The notes: generated by a model not told the origin, from the sequence alone. A DNA stretch of 15,007 nt from JBQTIM01 sp052388135 (GCA_052388135.1 JBQTIM010000170.1:1-15007), one strand, 5' to 3'; numbered from the stretch's first letter, positions 6,017-14,731 are shown. Made by a program: numbers and translations.

Positions 6017-7105
6017 ATGGGCGAGAAGAAAACCGGCGGGCTGGCGGGCGTGGTGGCGGGGCGGACGGCCGTGTCCTTCGTGGACCCGGACCGCAGCCGG
6101 TTGTTTTACCGGGGCTACGATGTGGAGGACCTGGCGCAAAAGGCCGGCTATGAGGAAACGGCTTTTCTCCTTTTGCGCGGCGAGCTGCCGGGACGGGGCG
6201 ACCTGGCGAAATTTTCCCGGCGCCTTTCAAACGCCCGGCGGCTGCCTGCGGCCGCGGCGCGGGCCGCCGCCGTCGCCGGGGCGCATCCCATGGACGCCTT
6301 CCGCACGGGGGTTTCCGCCCTGGCGGCGCGGGAGGACAGCCGCAGGAACGCCCTGACCCTGGCGGAGGATTTGGTGGCCCAGGCGCCCCTGTTGGCCGCC
6401 GGTCCGCGGCGGCGGGCGGCGGTCCGCGGCGGCGCGTCCCACGCCGGCCATTTCCTGGCGCTCCTCACCGGCCGCGCGCCCGTCGACGAGGACGTCCGCG
6501 CCTTCGACGCCACGCTCGTCCTCTACGCGGAGCACGGCTTCAACGCTTCCACCTTCACGGCCCGCGTGGCGGCCTCCACCTTGTGCGGGCTCCACGGCGC
6601 CGTGGCGGCGGCCGCGGCCGCCCTTTCGGGCCCCTTGCACGGCGGCGCCAACGAGAAAGCCATGGAGACGCTGTCCAAAATCGGCCGGCCGGAGAAGGCC
6701 CGCGCCTGGGTGGAAACGGCGCTGGCGCGCAAAGAAAAAATCATGGGTTTCGGCCATCGCGTCTACAGAAACGGCGATTCCCGCCACCCCCTGGCCAAGC
6801 GCCTGGCGCTGGAGTTGAGCCGCCGCAAGCGCCGTCCCCTCTGGGTCGAGACGGCCCAGGCGGTGGAGGAGGTCATGAAAGAAAAAACCGGCATCCTCCC
6901 CAACGTGGACCTTTACGCCTCGGTGGTGTACCGCCTGCTGGGCATTCCGGTTCCCTATTACACGCCCATATTCGCCGCGGCCCGCACGGCGGGCTGGTGC
7001 GCGCACATCTTGGAACAGCGCGCGGACAACAAGCTCATCCGGCCCGACGCGGAGTACGTCGGGCCGGCGACCCGGCCTTTCGTTCCCCTCGACCGCCGGA
7101 CGTGA
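6017..7105 (+). CDS. Citrate synthase (short bacterial type)
   Basis: This enzyme condenses acetyl-CoA (or a related acyl-CoA) with oxaloacetate, the entry step of the TCA cycle. The 362-aa product is the length of the short citrate/2-methylcitrate synthase class. It shows LYAEHGFNASTFT (His173), SGPLHGGANEKAM (His208), GFGHRVYRNGDSRHPLAK (His247) and NVDLYASVVY with the catalytic Asp298, so all key residues are present. The N-terminal YRGYDVEDL is also typical. No Shine-Dalgarno precedes the ATG at 6017; instead TAAAAT ends 6 nt upstream, which suggests a leaderless mRNA. Its stop overlaps the GTG of the next gene by 4 nt. Citrate against 2-methylcitrate specificity cannot be told from sequence alone; no other prp gene is nearby. 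Confidence 0.93.
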   Translation: MGEKKTGGLAGVVAGRTAVSFVDPDRSRLFYRGYDVEDLAQKAGYEETAFLLLRGELPGRGDLAKFSRRLSNARRLPAAAARAAAVAGAHPMDAFRTGVSALAAREDSRRNALTLAEDLVAQAPLLAAGPRRRAAVRGGASHAGHFLALLTGRAPVDEDVRAFDATLVLYAEHGFNASTFTARVAASTLCGLHGAVAAAAAALSGPLHGGANEKAMETLSKIGRPEKARAWVETALARKEKIMGFGHRVYRNGDSRHPLAKRLALELSRRKRRPLWVETAQAVEEVMKEKTGILPNVDLYASVVYRLLGIPVPYYTPIFAAARTAGWCAHILEQRADNKLIRPDAEYVGPATRPFVPLDRRT

Positions 7106-8562
7106 AGCGGGCTTTTTTCTTCTCTTTCCTATTGCTCGGCGGCGCCCTGGCGGCCGAGGAAAAACCCTGGCCCGCCTATCCCGGCAACCCCTTCGTCATC
7201 CCTTTGAAGGGCCTCCGCTCCGGCCTCGCGCCGGGCAGCGAGGGCCGGGAAACGGGCCGCGGCGGCGTCACGGTTTACGACGTCAGCGGCGACGGCCTGC
7301 TGGATTATTTGATCACGCGGCCGGGCCAGATCGGCGCCTACGATCACGGCGGCCGCCTCCTTTGGATCGCCGAGGAAGACATCCGGCTGTCCGCCCAAAG
7401 CGAGACCGAAGGCCTGCCCGGCCTGCACGCCCCCGGCCTGGCCGCCGGCGACTCCGACGGCGACGGAAGAGCCGAAGTTCTGTTTCTCGACGGAGCCGGC
7501 CGGCTGATCTCCCTGGACGGCGCCACGGGCCGCGTCCTCGCCCGGCGCGAACTTCCGCGGCCTCCGGGTTTCCCTCCGCCGGAGCACCTCGTGCTATGCA
7601 ACTTGCGCGGCCGGGGCGACCGCGACCTCATCGCGCAGTCCACGGACCCCTCGGGCTACCGCATGGGCCGTTTCGTGGCGGCCTATTCCCTCGACGGGCC
7701 GGCCCCGGCGCTTCTCTGGTCCACCTCCGAATATCTGGGCTGCGCGCACAACGGCCTCCGCGCCTCGGACCTGGACGGCGACGGCGTGGACGAGATCATC
7801 GGCGCCACGTTCTTCCGCGCCGACGGAACCCTGGTGCCCTGGACGCGGCCCGGCCGCCTCTACGCCTGGCTGCGCCGGCGCCGCCCGGAGAAGCACATTC
7901 CTTGGTTCAAGTTTCCCCATTACCAGGGCCATCTGGACTCTGTTTACGTCGAGGACGTCCGCCCCGACCTGCCGAATCTGGAGCTGGTGGCTCTTCAAGA
8001 AGGCGAAGGCATGCGCACATTCCTTTACAACCTCGACGGCCTGTTGTGGGACCGCCACGTGGAATATCAAGAACCGCAGAACGCCGCGGTGGGCGATTTC
8101 GATCCGGACCGGCCCGGCCTGGAAATATGGTGCCGCTCGCGCCGCGACGAGGACCAATCCCCCTGGGTCTTCAGCTCCACCGGCGCCGTCATCGCCCGCT
8201 GGAACATGAGAGACGCCGCACCGGCGGATTGGACGCCCAAGGGCGTGGATGCGATTTTCGCCGTCCACTGGGACGGCAGCGGCCGCCAGCATTTGGCGCT
8301 GAAGGAACGCCACAAAGACGGCGACGCCGCCGTGGTGGACGCGTTGACGGGCCGGTTCCTGCGCCGCTTTCCCTCGCGGGCCCAGAGGATCTACGTCGCC
8401 GACGTGGCCGGCGACTGGCGGGAGGAGGTCATCCTGGTCACGGAAACCGCCCTCCACGTGTACGCCAACCCGGACCCGAACCCGCGGCCGGACGAGCCGC
8501 GCCTCTGGACCCTCCAGCGCTACCGCCGCGCCAAGATGACGCACAATTATTATTCTCCTTAG
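7102..8562 (+). CDS. Secreted FG-GAP protein, rhamnogalacturonan-lyase-11-like
   Basis: The GTG start overlaps the citrate synthase stop (GTGA) and yields a 486-aa product. It opens with a Sec signal peptide (KRAFFFSFLLLGGALAAEE, cleavage near residue 18), so it is exported. Calcium-binding FG-GAP-like loops are visible as DVSGDGLLDYL (60-70), GDSDGDGRAEVLFLDG (116-131) and SDLDGDGVDEIIG (222-234). VGDFDPDRPGLEIW (330-343) and the C-terminal VADVAGDWREEVILVT (432-447), followed by LHVYANPDPNPRP and YRRAKMTHNYYSP, resemble the beta-propeller of polysaccharide lyase family 11. I therefore infer a secreted propeller related to PL11, possibly degrading or binding a polysaccharide. It is shorter than typical PL11 enzymes (about 600 aa) and catalytic residues were not verified. 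It could instead be a non-enzymatic surface protein. Confidence 0.8.
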   Translation: MKRAFFFSFLLLGGALAAEEKPWPAYPGNPFVIPLKGLRSGLAPGSEGRETGRGGVTVYDVSGDGLLDYLITRPGQIGAYDHGGRLLWIAEEDIRLSAQSETEGLPGLHAPGLAAGDSDGDGRAEVLFLDGAGRLISLDGATGRVLARRELPRPPGFPPPEHLVLCNLRGRGDRDLIAQSTDPSGYRMGRFVAAYSLDGPAPALLWSTSEYLGCAHNGLRASDLDGDGVDEIIGATFFRADGTLVPWTRPGRLYAWLRRRRPEKHIPWFKFPHYQGHLDSVYVEDVRPDLPNLELVALQEGEGMRTFLYNLDGLLWDRHVEYQEPQNAAVGDFDPDRPGLEIWCRSRRDEDQSPWVFSSTGAVIARWNMRDAAPADWTPKGVDAIFAVHWDGSGRQHLALKERHKDGDAAVVDALTGRFLRRFPSRAQRIYVADVAGDWREEVILVTETALHVYANPDPNPRPDEPRLWTLQRYRRAKMTHNYYSP

Positions 8563-8580
8563 GGCGCGGAAGAAAGGACC

Positions 8581-9414
8581 ATGAGCATGGACATTGAGCG
8601 GATGCTCTTCACGGCCTGCGGCGCCGCGCTGCTTTACACCGCCTTCCTCCTCTACGAGCATTTCCGTCCCCTGCGCCGCCCCACCCAGCCCAAGATGCCG
8701 CGGCTTTTCCGGAACCTGTCCATGGGAGCCCTGGGATCCGCCGTCATGCGCCTGGGGTTTTATTCCTCCCTGCTGGCCCTGGCCGCCCGCGTTTCCGACG
8801 AGGGCTGGGGCCTGCTCAACCTCTTTCCCCTGCCCGAGGCGGCCCGCGTCGTTCTGGGTTTCTTGGCGTTGGATTACACTCTGTACCTGTGGCATTGGGC
8901 CAACCACAAAGTTCCTTTCCTCTGGAGGTTCCACGGCGCCCACCACGCGGATTTGGACATGGACGTCTCCACGGCCGCCCGCTTTCACTTCATCGAATTG
9001 GCTTTATCCACCGCGCCCCGGGCCGCCGAAATTTTGATCTTCGGCCTCTGGCCGGCCGCCGTCCTCGCGTACGACGCGGCGGCCCTGGCGGCCGTCCATT
9101 TCCACCACAGCAACATGCGCCTGCCGGCCCGCCTGGAAAGCGCGCTGTCCCTCGCCGTCGTCACGCCGCGCAGGCACGGCATCCACCACTCCATCGTGCG
9201 CAGGGAAACCGACTCCAACTTCTCCACGGTTCTCTCCGTCTGGGACCGGCTCCACCGCTCCCTCCGCCTGGGCATTCCCCAGGAGGACGTCGTCATCGGC
9301 ATTCCCTCCCACCGCGATCCGCGGGAGCTCACTCTGCTCGGAAGCCTGCTTTTTCCGTTCCGCCCGCCGCGCCCCTGGCGGCTTCCCGACGGAACGGTGC
9401 CCGACCGCTCCTAA
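8581..9414 (+). CDS. Sterol desaturase/fatty acid hydroxylase family protein
   Basis: This 277-aa integral membrane di-iron oxygenase has the histidine clusters of the fatty acid hydroxylase superfamily: HWANH (105-109), HGAHH (118-122), HFHHSN (173-178) and HGIHHS (199-204). Hydrophobic segments near residues 7-26, 51-69, 86-105 and 150-172 would place the di-iron site at the cytoplasmic face. Such enzymes hydroxylate or desaturate lipids, sterols, hopanoids or carotenoids; the substrate cannot be read from sequence. GAAAGGACC precedes the ATG at 8581 (a second ATG lies two codons later). The gene follows the FG-GAP gene by 18 nt, so the three genes from 6017 to 9414 look like one operon. 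Confidence 0.88.
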   Translation: MSMDIERMLFTACGAALLYTAFLLYEHFRPLRRPTQPKMPRLFRNLSMGALGSAVMRLGFYSSLLALAARVSDEGWGLLNLFPLPEAARVVLGFLALDYTLYLWHWANHKVPFLWRFHGAHHADLDMDVSTAARFHFIELALSTAPRAAEILIFGLWPAAVLAYDAAALAAVHFHHSNMRLPARLESALSLAVVTPRRHGIHHSIVRRETDSNFSTVLSVWDRLHRSLRLGIPQEDVVIGIPSHRDPRELTLLGSLLFPFRPPRPWRLPDGTVPDRS

Positions 9415-9419
9415 ACTGC

Positions 9420-9425
9420 TATACT
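9420..9425 (+). promoter_or_regulatory. Candidate -10 for the small lipoprotein gene
   Basis: TATACT lies just after the sterol desaturase stop. No convincing -35 stands at 16-18 nt. An alternative is TTGACT at 9452-9457 with a weak CCCAAT 16 nt on. A small hairpin, ACGGGCG/CGCCCGT (9437-9452), would lie at the 5' end of the leader. Confidence 0.3.
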
Positions 9426-9501
9426 GAAGGAAAGAGACGGGCGTCCGCCCGTTGACTTCCCGCAGCGAACCCCCCCAATCCCAGTCACTACGGAGGACCT
9501 C

Positions 9502-9675
9502 ATGAAAGCATGGCATTGGCTTTTCCTCGTCCTGTTCAGCGCGTCCGGAGCCGTCCTGTCCGGCTGCGAGCAGGGACCGGCTGAGCGCGCCGGAGAAAAA
9601 GTGGACGAGGCCGCCGACGAAGTCGGCGACGAGATGGAAGACGCCGGGGACAACGTCGAAGACACCATCGACTGA
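9502..9675 (+). CDS. Small acidic lipoprotein (57 aa)
   Basis: This short gene is preceded by GGAGG at 5 nt and ends in TGA at 9673-9675. The product starts MKAWHWLFLVLFSASGAVLSGC. The lipobox LSGC puts the lipidated Cys at residue 22, so the mature protein is an envelope lipoprotein of about 36 residues. The mature part is heptad-like and very acidic (EKVDEAADEVGDEMEDAGDNVEDTID), suggesting one amphipathic helix. Small acidic lipoproteins of this kind, including the entericidin-like ones, are common, and the function is usually unknown. A strong intrinsic terminator follows 25 nt after the stop. The gene stands alone between the sterol desaturase and the basic protein gene. Confidence 0.85.
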   Translation: MKAWHWLFLVLFSASGAVLSGCEQGPAERAGEKVDEAADEVGDEMEDAGDNVEDTID

Positions 9676-9700
9676 CGCCGGCCCCGGCCCGCACGATCGC

Positions 9701-9739
9701 GTGAGGCCGAAGGGTTTTTGCCTTCGGCCTCACTTTTTT
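9701..9739 (+). terminator. Strong intrinsic terminator after the lipoprotein gene
   Basis: Perfect 13-bp stem GTGAGGCCGAAGG/CCTTCGGCCTCAC (9701-9713, 9721-9733) with a 7-nt loop GTTTTTG and six T. The T run ends 1 nt before the AGGAGG of the next gene, so this may double as an attenuator for that gene. Confidence 0.93.
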
Positions 9740-9750
9740 CAGGAGGAGCC

Positions 9751-9984
9751 ATGAAAAACAAGAAAAACATCACCGCCGCCGGCATCGTGGACGCCGTGGT
9801 GGAAGGGGCGGCCGGCGCCGCGGCCCGCGTCGCCCGCCTGGCCGACCCCGAAACCGCCCTGGAGGCCGTCCGCCGCGCCCGCGACGCGTTTATGGAGCCG
9901 TCCCGCCGCCGCGCCCGGGCCGCCCGCCGGGCCGTCCTCAGCGCCAAGCCCGGGAGCCGTTCGCGGACCAGGAAGACCCGCTGA
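9751..9984 (+). CDS. Small basic Ala/Arg-rich protein (77 aa)
   Basis: The ATG at 9751 follows AGGAGG by 4 nt; an in-frame ATG further upstream would lie in the terminator and is ignored. The product begins MKNKKNITAAGIVDAVVEGA. It continues with helical Ala-rich segments (AAGAAARVARLADPETALEAV) and ends in a run of Arg and Lys (SRRRARAARRAV, then RSRTRKTR). The strong positive charge suggests nucleic-acid binding, in the style of small nucleoid or ribosome-associated proteins, but no named family is recognised. The RBS abuts the intrinsic terminator of the previous gene with no room for a promoter, so expression must depend on read-through. The UbiB-type kinase gene starts 31 nt downstream. 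Confidence 0.7.
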   Translation: MKNKKNITAAGIVDAVVEGAAGAAARVARLADPETALEAVRRARDAFMEPSRRRARAARRAVLSAKPGSRSRTRKTR

Positions 9985-10015
9985 ACCCGCCGCCCGCCGG
10001 CGCGGCGCCGGCCCC

Positions 10016-11689
10016 ATGCTGACGCTGAAGCATCTCGTTCAATACAAAGACATCTCCCTGCTGGCGGTCCGCTACGCCCTGCGGGACTTCCGCCTGCGCC
10101 CAGATCCGGACAAAGCGGGCCTGGGCGAAGACGATCCCGAGCGGCCCCTCGAGCCCGACATCCGCGAAAGGGCGGAGGGCTTCGCCCGCTCCCTGAAGGA
10201 AATGGGCCCCGCCTTCATCAAGTTCGGCCAGGTGCTGTCCACCCGGCCCGATATCGTGCCGCCGGAATACATCGCCGTCCTGGAGTCGTTCCAGGACGAC
10301 TTGGAGCCCTTCCCCTTCGCCCAAGCGCGGGAGATCATTGAGAGCGACCTCGGGGCGCCGCTGGAGGAACTCTTCAAGTCCTTCGACGAGGAGCCCCTGG
10401 CCGCCGCTTCCCTCGGCCAGGTGCACAAGGCGGTCTTGAAGAACGGGCGCCACGCGGCCGTCAAGGTGCAGCGCCCCGGCGTGCGCGAGGCCGCCGAGAG
10501 GGACCTGGAGGTGCTGGCCGAGATCGCCCAGACCCTCGAGGCCCGCACCGGCCTGGGACGGCGCATCAACTTGTCCGACATGGTGCGCCGGTTCCGCGCC
10601 ACGCTCACCGGCGAGCTGAACTACCTGCAGGAAGCCAAGAACGCCGCCCTGCTGGCCCGCAACCTGGCAGAGTTTCCCAAGATCCACGTTCCCGCCGTCT
10701 TCGAAAATCTTTCCTCCCAGCGCGTCCTCACCATGGAGCTGGTGCGCGGCGTGAAGCTGGCGCGCGTCGCGGAAGGGCCCCCGCGGCCCGGCGGCCCGCG
10801 CTTGGCGGCCGCGCTCCTGCGGGCCTACCTCAAGCAGGTCGGGGTGGACGGCTTCTGGCATTGCGATCCGCATCCCGGGAACATTTTCCTCAGGGGCGAC
10901 CACGTTGTTTTGCTGGACTTCGGCATGACGGCCCGCATCGGCGACGAGCAGCAGAACCAGCTCATGCGCCTGCTCTTGAGCCTCACCGAAAACCGCGGGG
11001 CGGAGGTGGCCGACATCGCCCTGGAGATGGGCGCGCCTCAGGACGGGTTCGATCCGGAGAAGTTCCGCCGCGACATCGCCCAGGCCGTGGCCGATTTCCA
11101 CGGCCTGGACGCGCGCCGCGCCAACACGGGCCAGCTCCTCTTCCGCGTGGTGGGCCTGGCGGCCGACGACGGCCTGCAAATTCCGGGCGAGGTCGGCCTC
11201 CTGGCCAAGACCCTGCTCCACCTCGACGGCGTCACGCGCGCGCTGGATCCCGGCTTCGATCCGGCGCGGGTCACGCGGGATTACGCGGAATCGCTCCTGG
11301 CGCAAAAGCTGCGCCGCCAGCTCAACCCGCGAAACTTCTACACGGCCTTCCTGGAGCTGAGCCAGCTCGCGCTGGAGCTGCCGCGCCGGTCCCGGGGCTT
11401 CATCGAGCAGTTGGCCGCCGGGAAAACGGGCGTGAACCTCAAGCTCAGCCAGGCCGACGACCTGCTGGCCGGGCTCCAGCGCATCGCCAACCGCATCACG
11501 GCGGGTTTGATCTCCGCCGCCCTCATCGTCGGGTCCTCCCTGATCCTGCGCGACCCCTCGCCTCCTCCCCTTCAACTCCTGGGCGCCGCGGGTTACGTTG
11601 CCGCCGCCGGCCTGGGCCTCTACCTGCTTTTGTCCACGCTCCGCCAAGACCGCTCCGACCGCGACCGCGCCAAGGCGAAAATGAAGTGA
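10016..11689 (+). CDS. ABC1/UbiB-family atypical protein kinase
   Basis: This 557-aa member of the ABC1/ADCK/UbiB family has an atypical kinase-like fold associated with quinone biosynthesis and lipid handling at membranes. Visible: the signature KFGQ (69-72, usually KxGQ), the Ala-rich loop AAASLGQVHKA (129-139) that replaces the P-loop, the ATP-binding Lys of VKVQRPGV (150), DPHPGN (284-289) and DFG (301-303). Two hydrophobic helices near the C terminus (about 497-512 and 522-541) match the UbiB membrane anchor. The ATG at 10016 lacks an RBS; a GC hairpin ends 3 nt upstream. Translation may be coupled to the small basic protein gene 31 nt before. No ubiquinone or menaquinone genes are in the window, so the physiological target is open. 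Confidence 0.9.
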   Translation: MLTLKHLVQYKDISLLAVRYALRDFRLRPDPDKAGLGEDDPERPLEPDIRERAEGFARSLKEMGPAFIKFGQVLSTRPDIVPPEYIAVLESFQDDLEPFPFAQAREIIESDLGAPLEELFKSFDEEPLAAASLGQVHKAVLKNGRHAAVKVQRPGVREAAERDLEVLAEIAQTLEARTGLGRRINLSDMVRRFRATLTGELNYLQEAKNAALLARNLAEFPKIHVPAVFENLSSQRVLTMELVRGVKLARVAEGPPRPGGPRLAAALLRAYLKQVGVDGFWHCDPHPGNIFLRGDHVVLLDFGMTARIGDEQQNQLMRLLLSLTENRGAEVADIALEMGAPQDGFDPEKFRRDIAQAVADFHGLDARRANTGQLLFRVVGLAADDGLQIPGEVGLLAKTLLHLDGVTRALDPGFDPARVTRDYAESLLAQKLRRQLNPRNFYTAFLELSQLALELPRRSRGFIEQLAAGKTGVNLKLSQADDLLAGLQRIANRITAGLISAALIVGSSLILRDPSPPPLQLLGAAGYVAAAGLGLYLLLSTLRQDRSDRDRAKAKMK

Positions 11690-11710
11690 CCGGTTCGCCC
11701 GAGTTCGAAA

Positions 11711-11719
11711 TGATATAAT
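11711..11719 (+). promoter_or_regulatory. Extended -10 promoter of the oxidoreductase-msrA operon
   Basis: TGATATAAT is a perfect extended -10 (TGnTATAAT, 11711-11719) about 30 nt upstream of the next ATG. No -35 match is present, as is usual for extended -10 promoters. The leader would be about 22 nt and contains AGGGGG as the RBS. Confidence 0.65.
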
Positions 11720-11748
11720 TCCCTTCATTTCCTCCAGGGGGTTCGCGC

Positions 11749-12396
11749 ATGAAGATCGGCGTCATTGGTTCGGGAGACGTGGGGCGTGTTCTGGGAGCGG
11801 GATTCGTCGGCGCGGGGCATGAGGTGAAGCTCGGCTCGCGGGACCCGGGCAAAAAGGAAAAAGTTTTGGAATGGGTGGAGCAGACGGGCACCAAGGCCTC
11901 GGCCGGCACTTTCGCGGAGGCCGCCGCCTTCGGCGAGGTGCTTTTGCTGGCCACCCTGTGGAGCGGCACCGAGAACGCCCTCAAGCTGGCCGGCGCGCAG
12001 AATTTCGCCGGCAAGGTCGTCCTGGACGCCACCAACCCCCTGGTTTTCCACCCTGAGAAGGCGCCGGAGTTGGCCCTGGGCAACCGCGATTCCGGCGGCG
12101 AGCAAGTCCAGCGCTGGCTGCCCCAGGCCAAGATCGTGAAAGTTTTCAATTCCGTGGGCAACGCCCACATGGTGAAGCCCGATTTTCCCGGCGGGCCGCC
12201 GGACATGTTCCTCTGCGGCAACGACGAGGAAGCCAAGAAAACCGTTGCCAAGCTCTGCAAGGAGCTGGGCTGGCCCGCCATCGACCTGGGGAGCCTGGAA
12301 GCCTCCCGCTACCTGGAGGGCCTCGCCATGATCTGGATCCTCCACTTCCTCCGCACGCAAACCTGGAACCACGCCTTTAAACTGATCCGGAAATGA
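11749..12396 (+). CDS. NADP/F420-type oxidoreductase (Rossmann fold)
   Basis: This 215-aa dinucleotide-binding protein resembles NADPH-dependent F420 reductase-like enzymes. MKIGVIGSGDVG carries the GxGxxG loop (7-12), followed by LGSRDP, which is a typical NADP phosphate-binding place. VVLDATNPLVF and VKVFNSVG are further family features. It may move hydride between NADPH and an unknown acceptor. The ATG has AGGGGG at good spacing, behind an extended -10 promoter. The last codons overlap the msrA start (ATGA), so the two are translationally coupled. A substrate cannot be named; F420 itself is unlikely without other F420 genes. Confidence 0.85.
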   Translation: MKIGVIGSGDVGRVLGAGFVGAGHEVKLGSRDPGKKEKVLEWVEQTGTKASAGTFAEAAAFGEVLLLATLWSGTENALKLAGAQNFAGKVVLDATNPLVFHPEKAPELALGNRDSGGEQVQRWLPQAKIVKVFNSVGNAHMVKPDFPGGPPDMFLCGNDEEAKKTVAKLCKELGWPAIDLGSLEASRYLEGLAMIWILHFLRTQTWNHAFKLIRK

Positions 12397-13028
12397 GCGC
12401 GGGAAAGGCGGCCGCCGCTTTCGCCGCCGTCCTGCTGGCGGCCGGCGCCGTCCGCGCCGGGGAAGGAAAAACGAAAACCATGCCCGATCCGACCGTGCTG
12501 AAGAACGCGACTTTCGCCGGGGGCTGTTTCTGGTGCATGGAGCCGCCCTTTGAAAAGCTCAAGGGCGTGCTCTCCGTCACCTCCGGCTACGCCGGGGGAC
12601 AAACCAAGAAACCCACCTACGAGCAGGTCTGCTCAGGCGCCACGGGGCACACGGAATCGGTCCACGTCCTTTACGATCCCGCCCAGGTGACCTACGAGAA
12701 ACTCCTCGACACTTTTTGGCGCAACATCGACCCCACCGCCGTCAACCGCCAGTTCGCCGACGTGGGCACCCAATACCGCACCGCCATTTTCTACCACGAC
12801 GAGGAGCAGAAGCGCCTGGCCGAAGCGTCCAAGGAACAACTGGCGAAATCCGGGAAGTTCACGAAACCCATCGCCACCCAGATCCTCCGCGCCTCCGAGT
12901 TCTACCCGGCGGAGGACTACCACCAGGATTATTACAAGAAGAACCCCGGGCACTACCGGCAGTACCGCAAAGGCTCCGGCCGCGAAGACTACCTTCGCGA
13001 AACCTGGGGAGAACAGCCGGCCCCTTAA
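12393..13028 (+). CDS. msrA: Peptide methionine sulfoxide reductase A, exported form
   Basis: MsrA reduces Met-S-sulfoxide in proteins and free Met. The 211-aa product has the catalytic motif FAGGCFWCMEPPFE (41-54) with nucleophile Cys45, SGYAGG, GHTESVHVLYDP and YHQDYYKKNPGHYRQYR. A 20-odd residue hydrophobic leader (MSAGKAAAAFAAVLLAAGAVRA) precedes the enzyme, so a periplasmic or envelope location is likely, in contrast to the cytoplasmic paralogues of many bacteria. Cys48 and Cys83 are candidates for resolving cysteines. The ATG overlaps the stop of the NADP oxidoreductase by 4 nt. How the periplasmic enzyme is re-reduced cannot be seen here. Confidence 0.96.
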   Translation: MSAGKAAAAFAAVLLAAGAVRAGEGKTKTMPDPTVLKNATFAGGCFWCMEPPFEKLKGVLSVTSGYAGGQTKKPTYEQVCSGATGHTESVHVLYDPAQVTYEKLLDTFWRNIDPTAVNRQFADVGTQYRTAIFYHDEEQKRLAEASKEQLAKSGKFTKPIATQILRASEFYPAEDYHQDYYKKNPGHYRQYRKGSGREDYLRETWGEQPAP

Positions 13029-13041
13029 GCGGCGGCCGCGC

Positions 13042-13389
13042 ATGCCCGGAATCCGCGGCTACCACGCCCACGTTTATTTCGACCCGGACACCGCGGCCTC
13101 GGCGGAAATCCTGCGGGCCGGCGTCGCCCGGGCGCTGGCGGGGCGCGTCGTCGTCCACCCTCCGGTTCCCCGCCCCATCGGCCCGCATCCCCTCCCCATG
13201 TTCGAGATCGACGTTCCCCCCGGCGAACTGGAGGGCCTCCTGGCCTGGCTCATGCTCCATCACGGAACCCATTCCGTCCTCGTGCATCCCGTCACCGGCG
13301 ACGACCTCAAAGACCACCGCGACCACCCTCTCTGGATCGGCCGGCCCCTCCCCTTGAACCTGGATTTCCTGGAAAACACGGGACGTTGA
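13042..13389 (+). CDS. DOPA 4,5-dioxygenase family protein
   Basis: This 115-aa protein has the features of the DOPA 4,5-dioxygenase family: GYHAHVYFD (6-14, metal-binding His candidates 8 and 10), GPHPLPMFEID (47-57) and VHPVTGDDLKDHRDHPLWIG (81-100). In fungi and plants the family cleaves catechol rings. In bacteria most members are uncharacterised and the natural substrate is unknown. It starts 13 nt after msrA, with only a weak GGCGG as RBS, and is probably the third gene of the 11749-13389 operon. It ends at the convergent terminator of the helicase gene. Confidence 0.88.
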   Translation: MPGIRGYHAHVYFDPDTAASAEILRAGVARALAGRVVVHPPVPRPIGPHPLPMFEIDVPPGELEGLLAWLMLHHGTHSVLVHPVTGDDLKDHRDHPLWIGRPLPLNLDFLENTGR

Positions 13390-13430
13390 AAAAAATCGGG
13401 CCGGCCTCCCGCGAAGGGAAACCGGCCCGA
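13389..13430 (-). terminator. Intrinsic terminator of the DEAD-box helicase gene
   Basis: On the minus strand the 9-bp stem TCGGGCCGG/CCGGCCCGA (arms 13422-13430 and 13396-13404) encloses a smaller GGGA/TCCC stem. Seven T follow (13389-13395), overlapping the last base of the dioxygenase stop codon. The plus strand lacks a T run, so only the minus direction is a standard terminator. Confidence 0.88.
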
Positions 13431-13450
13431 AGGAAGAAGCGGAACGAACT

Positions 13451-14731
<1,281 letters not shown>

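Noticed and set aside
7594..8988. 464-aa open frame on the minus strand across the FG-GAP and sterol desaturase genes
   Set aside because: It crosses two well supported plus-strand genes and encodes no recognisable domain.
9938..11728. 596-aa open frame on the minus strand opposite the UbiB-type gene
   Set aside because: Antisense shadow with low-complexity Gln/Gly/Ala composition; all kinase motifs are on the plus strand.
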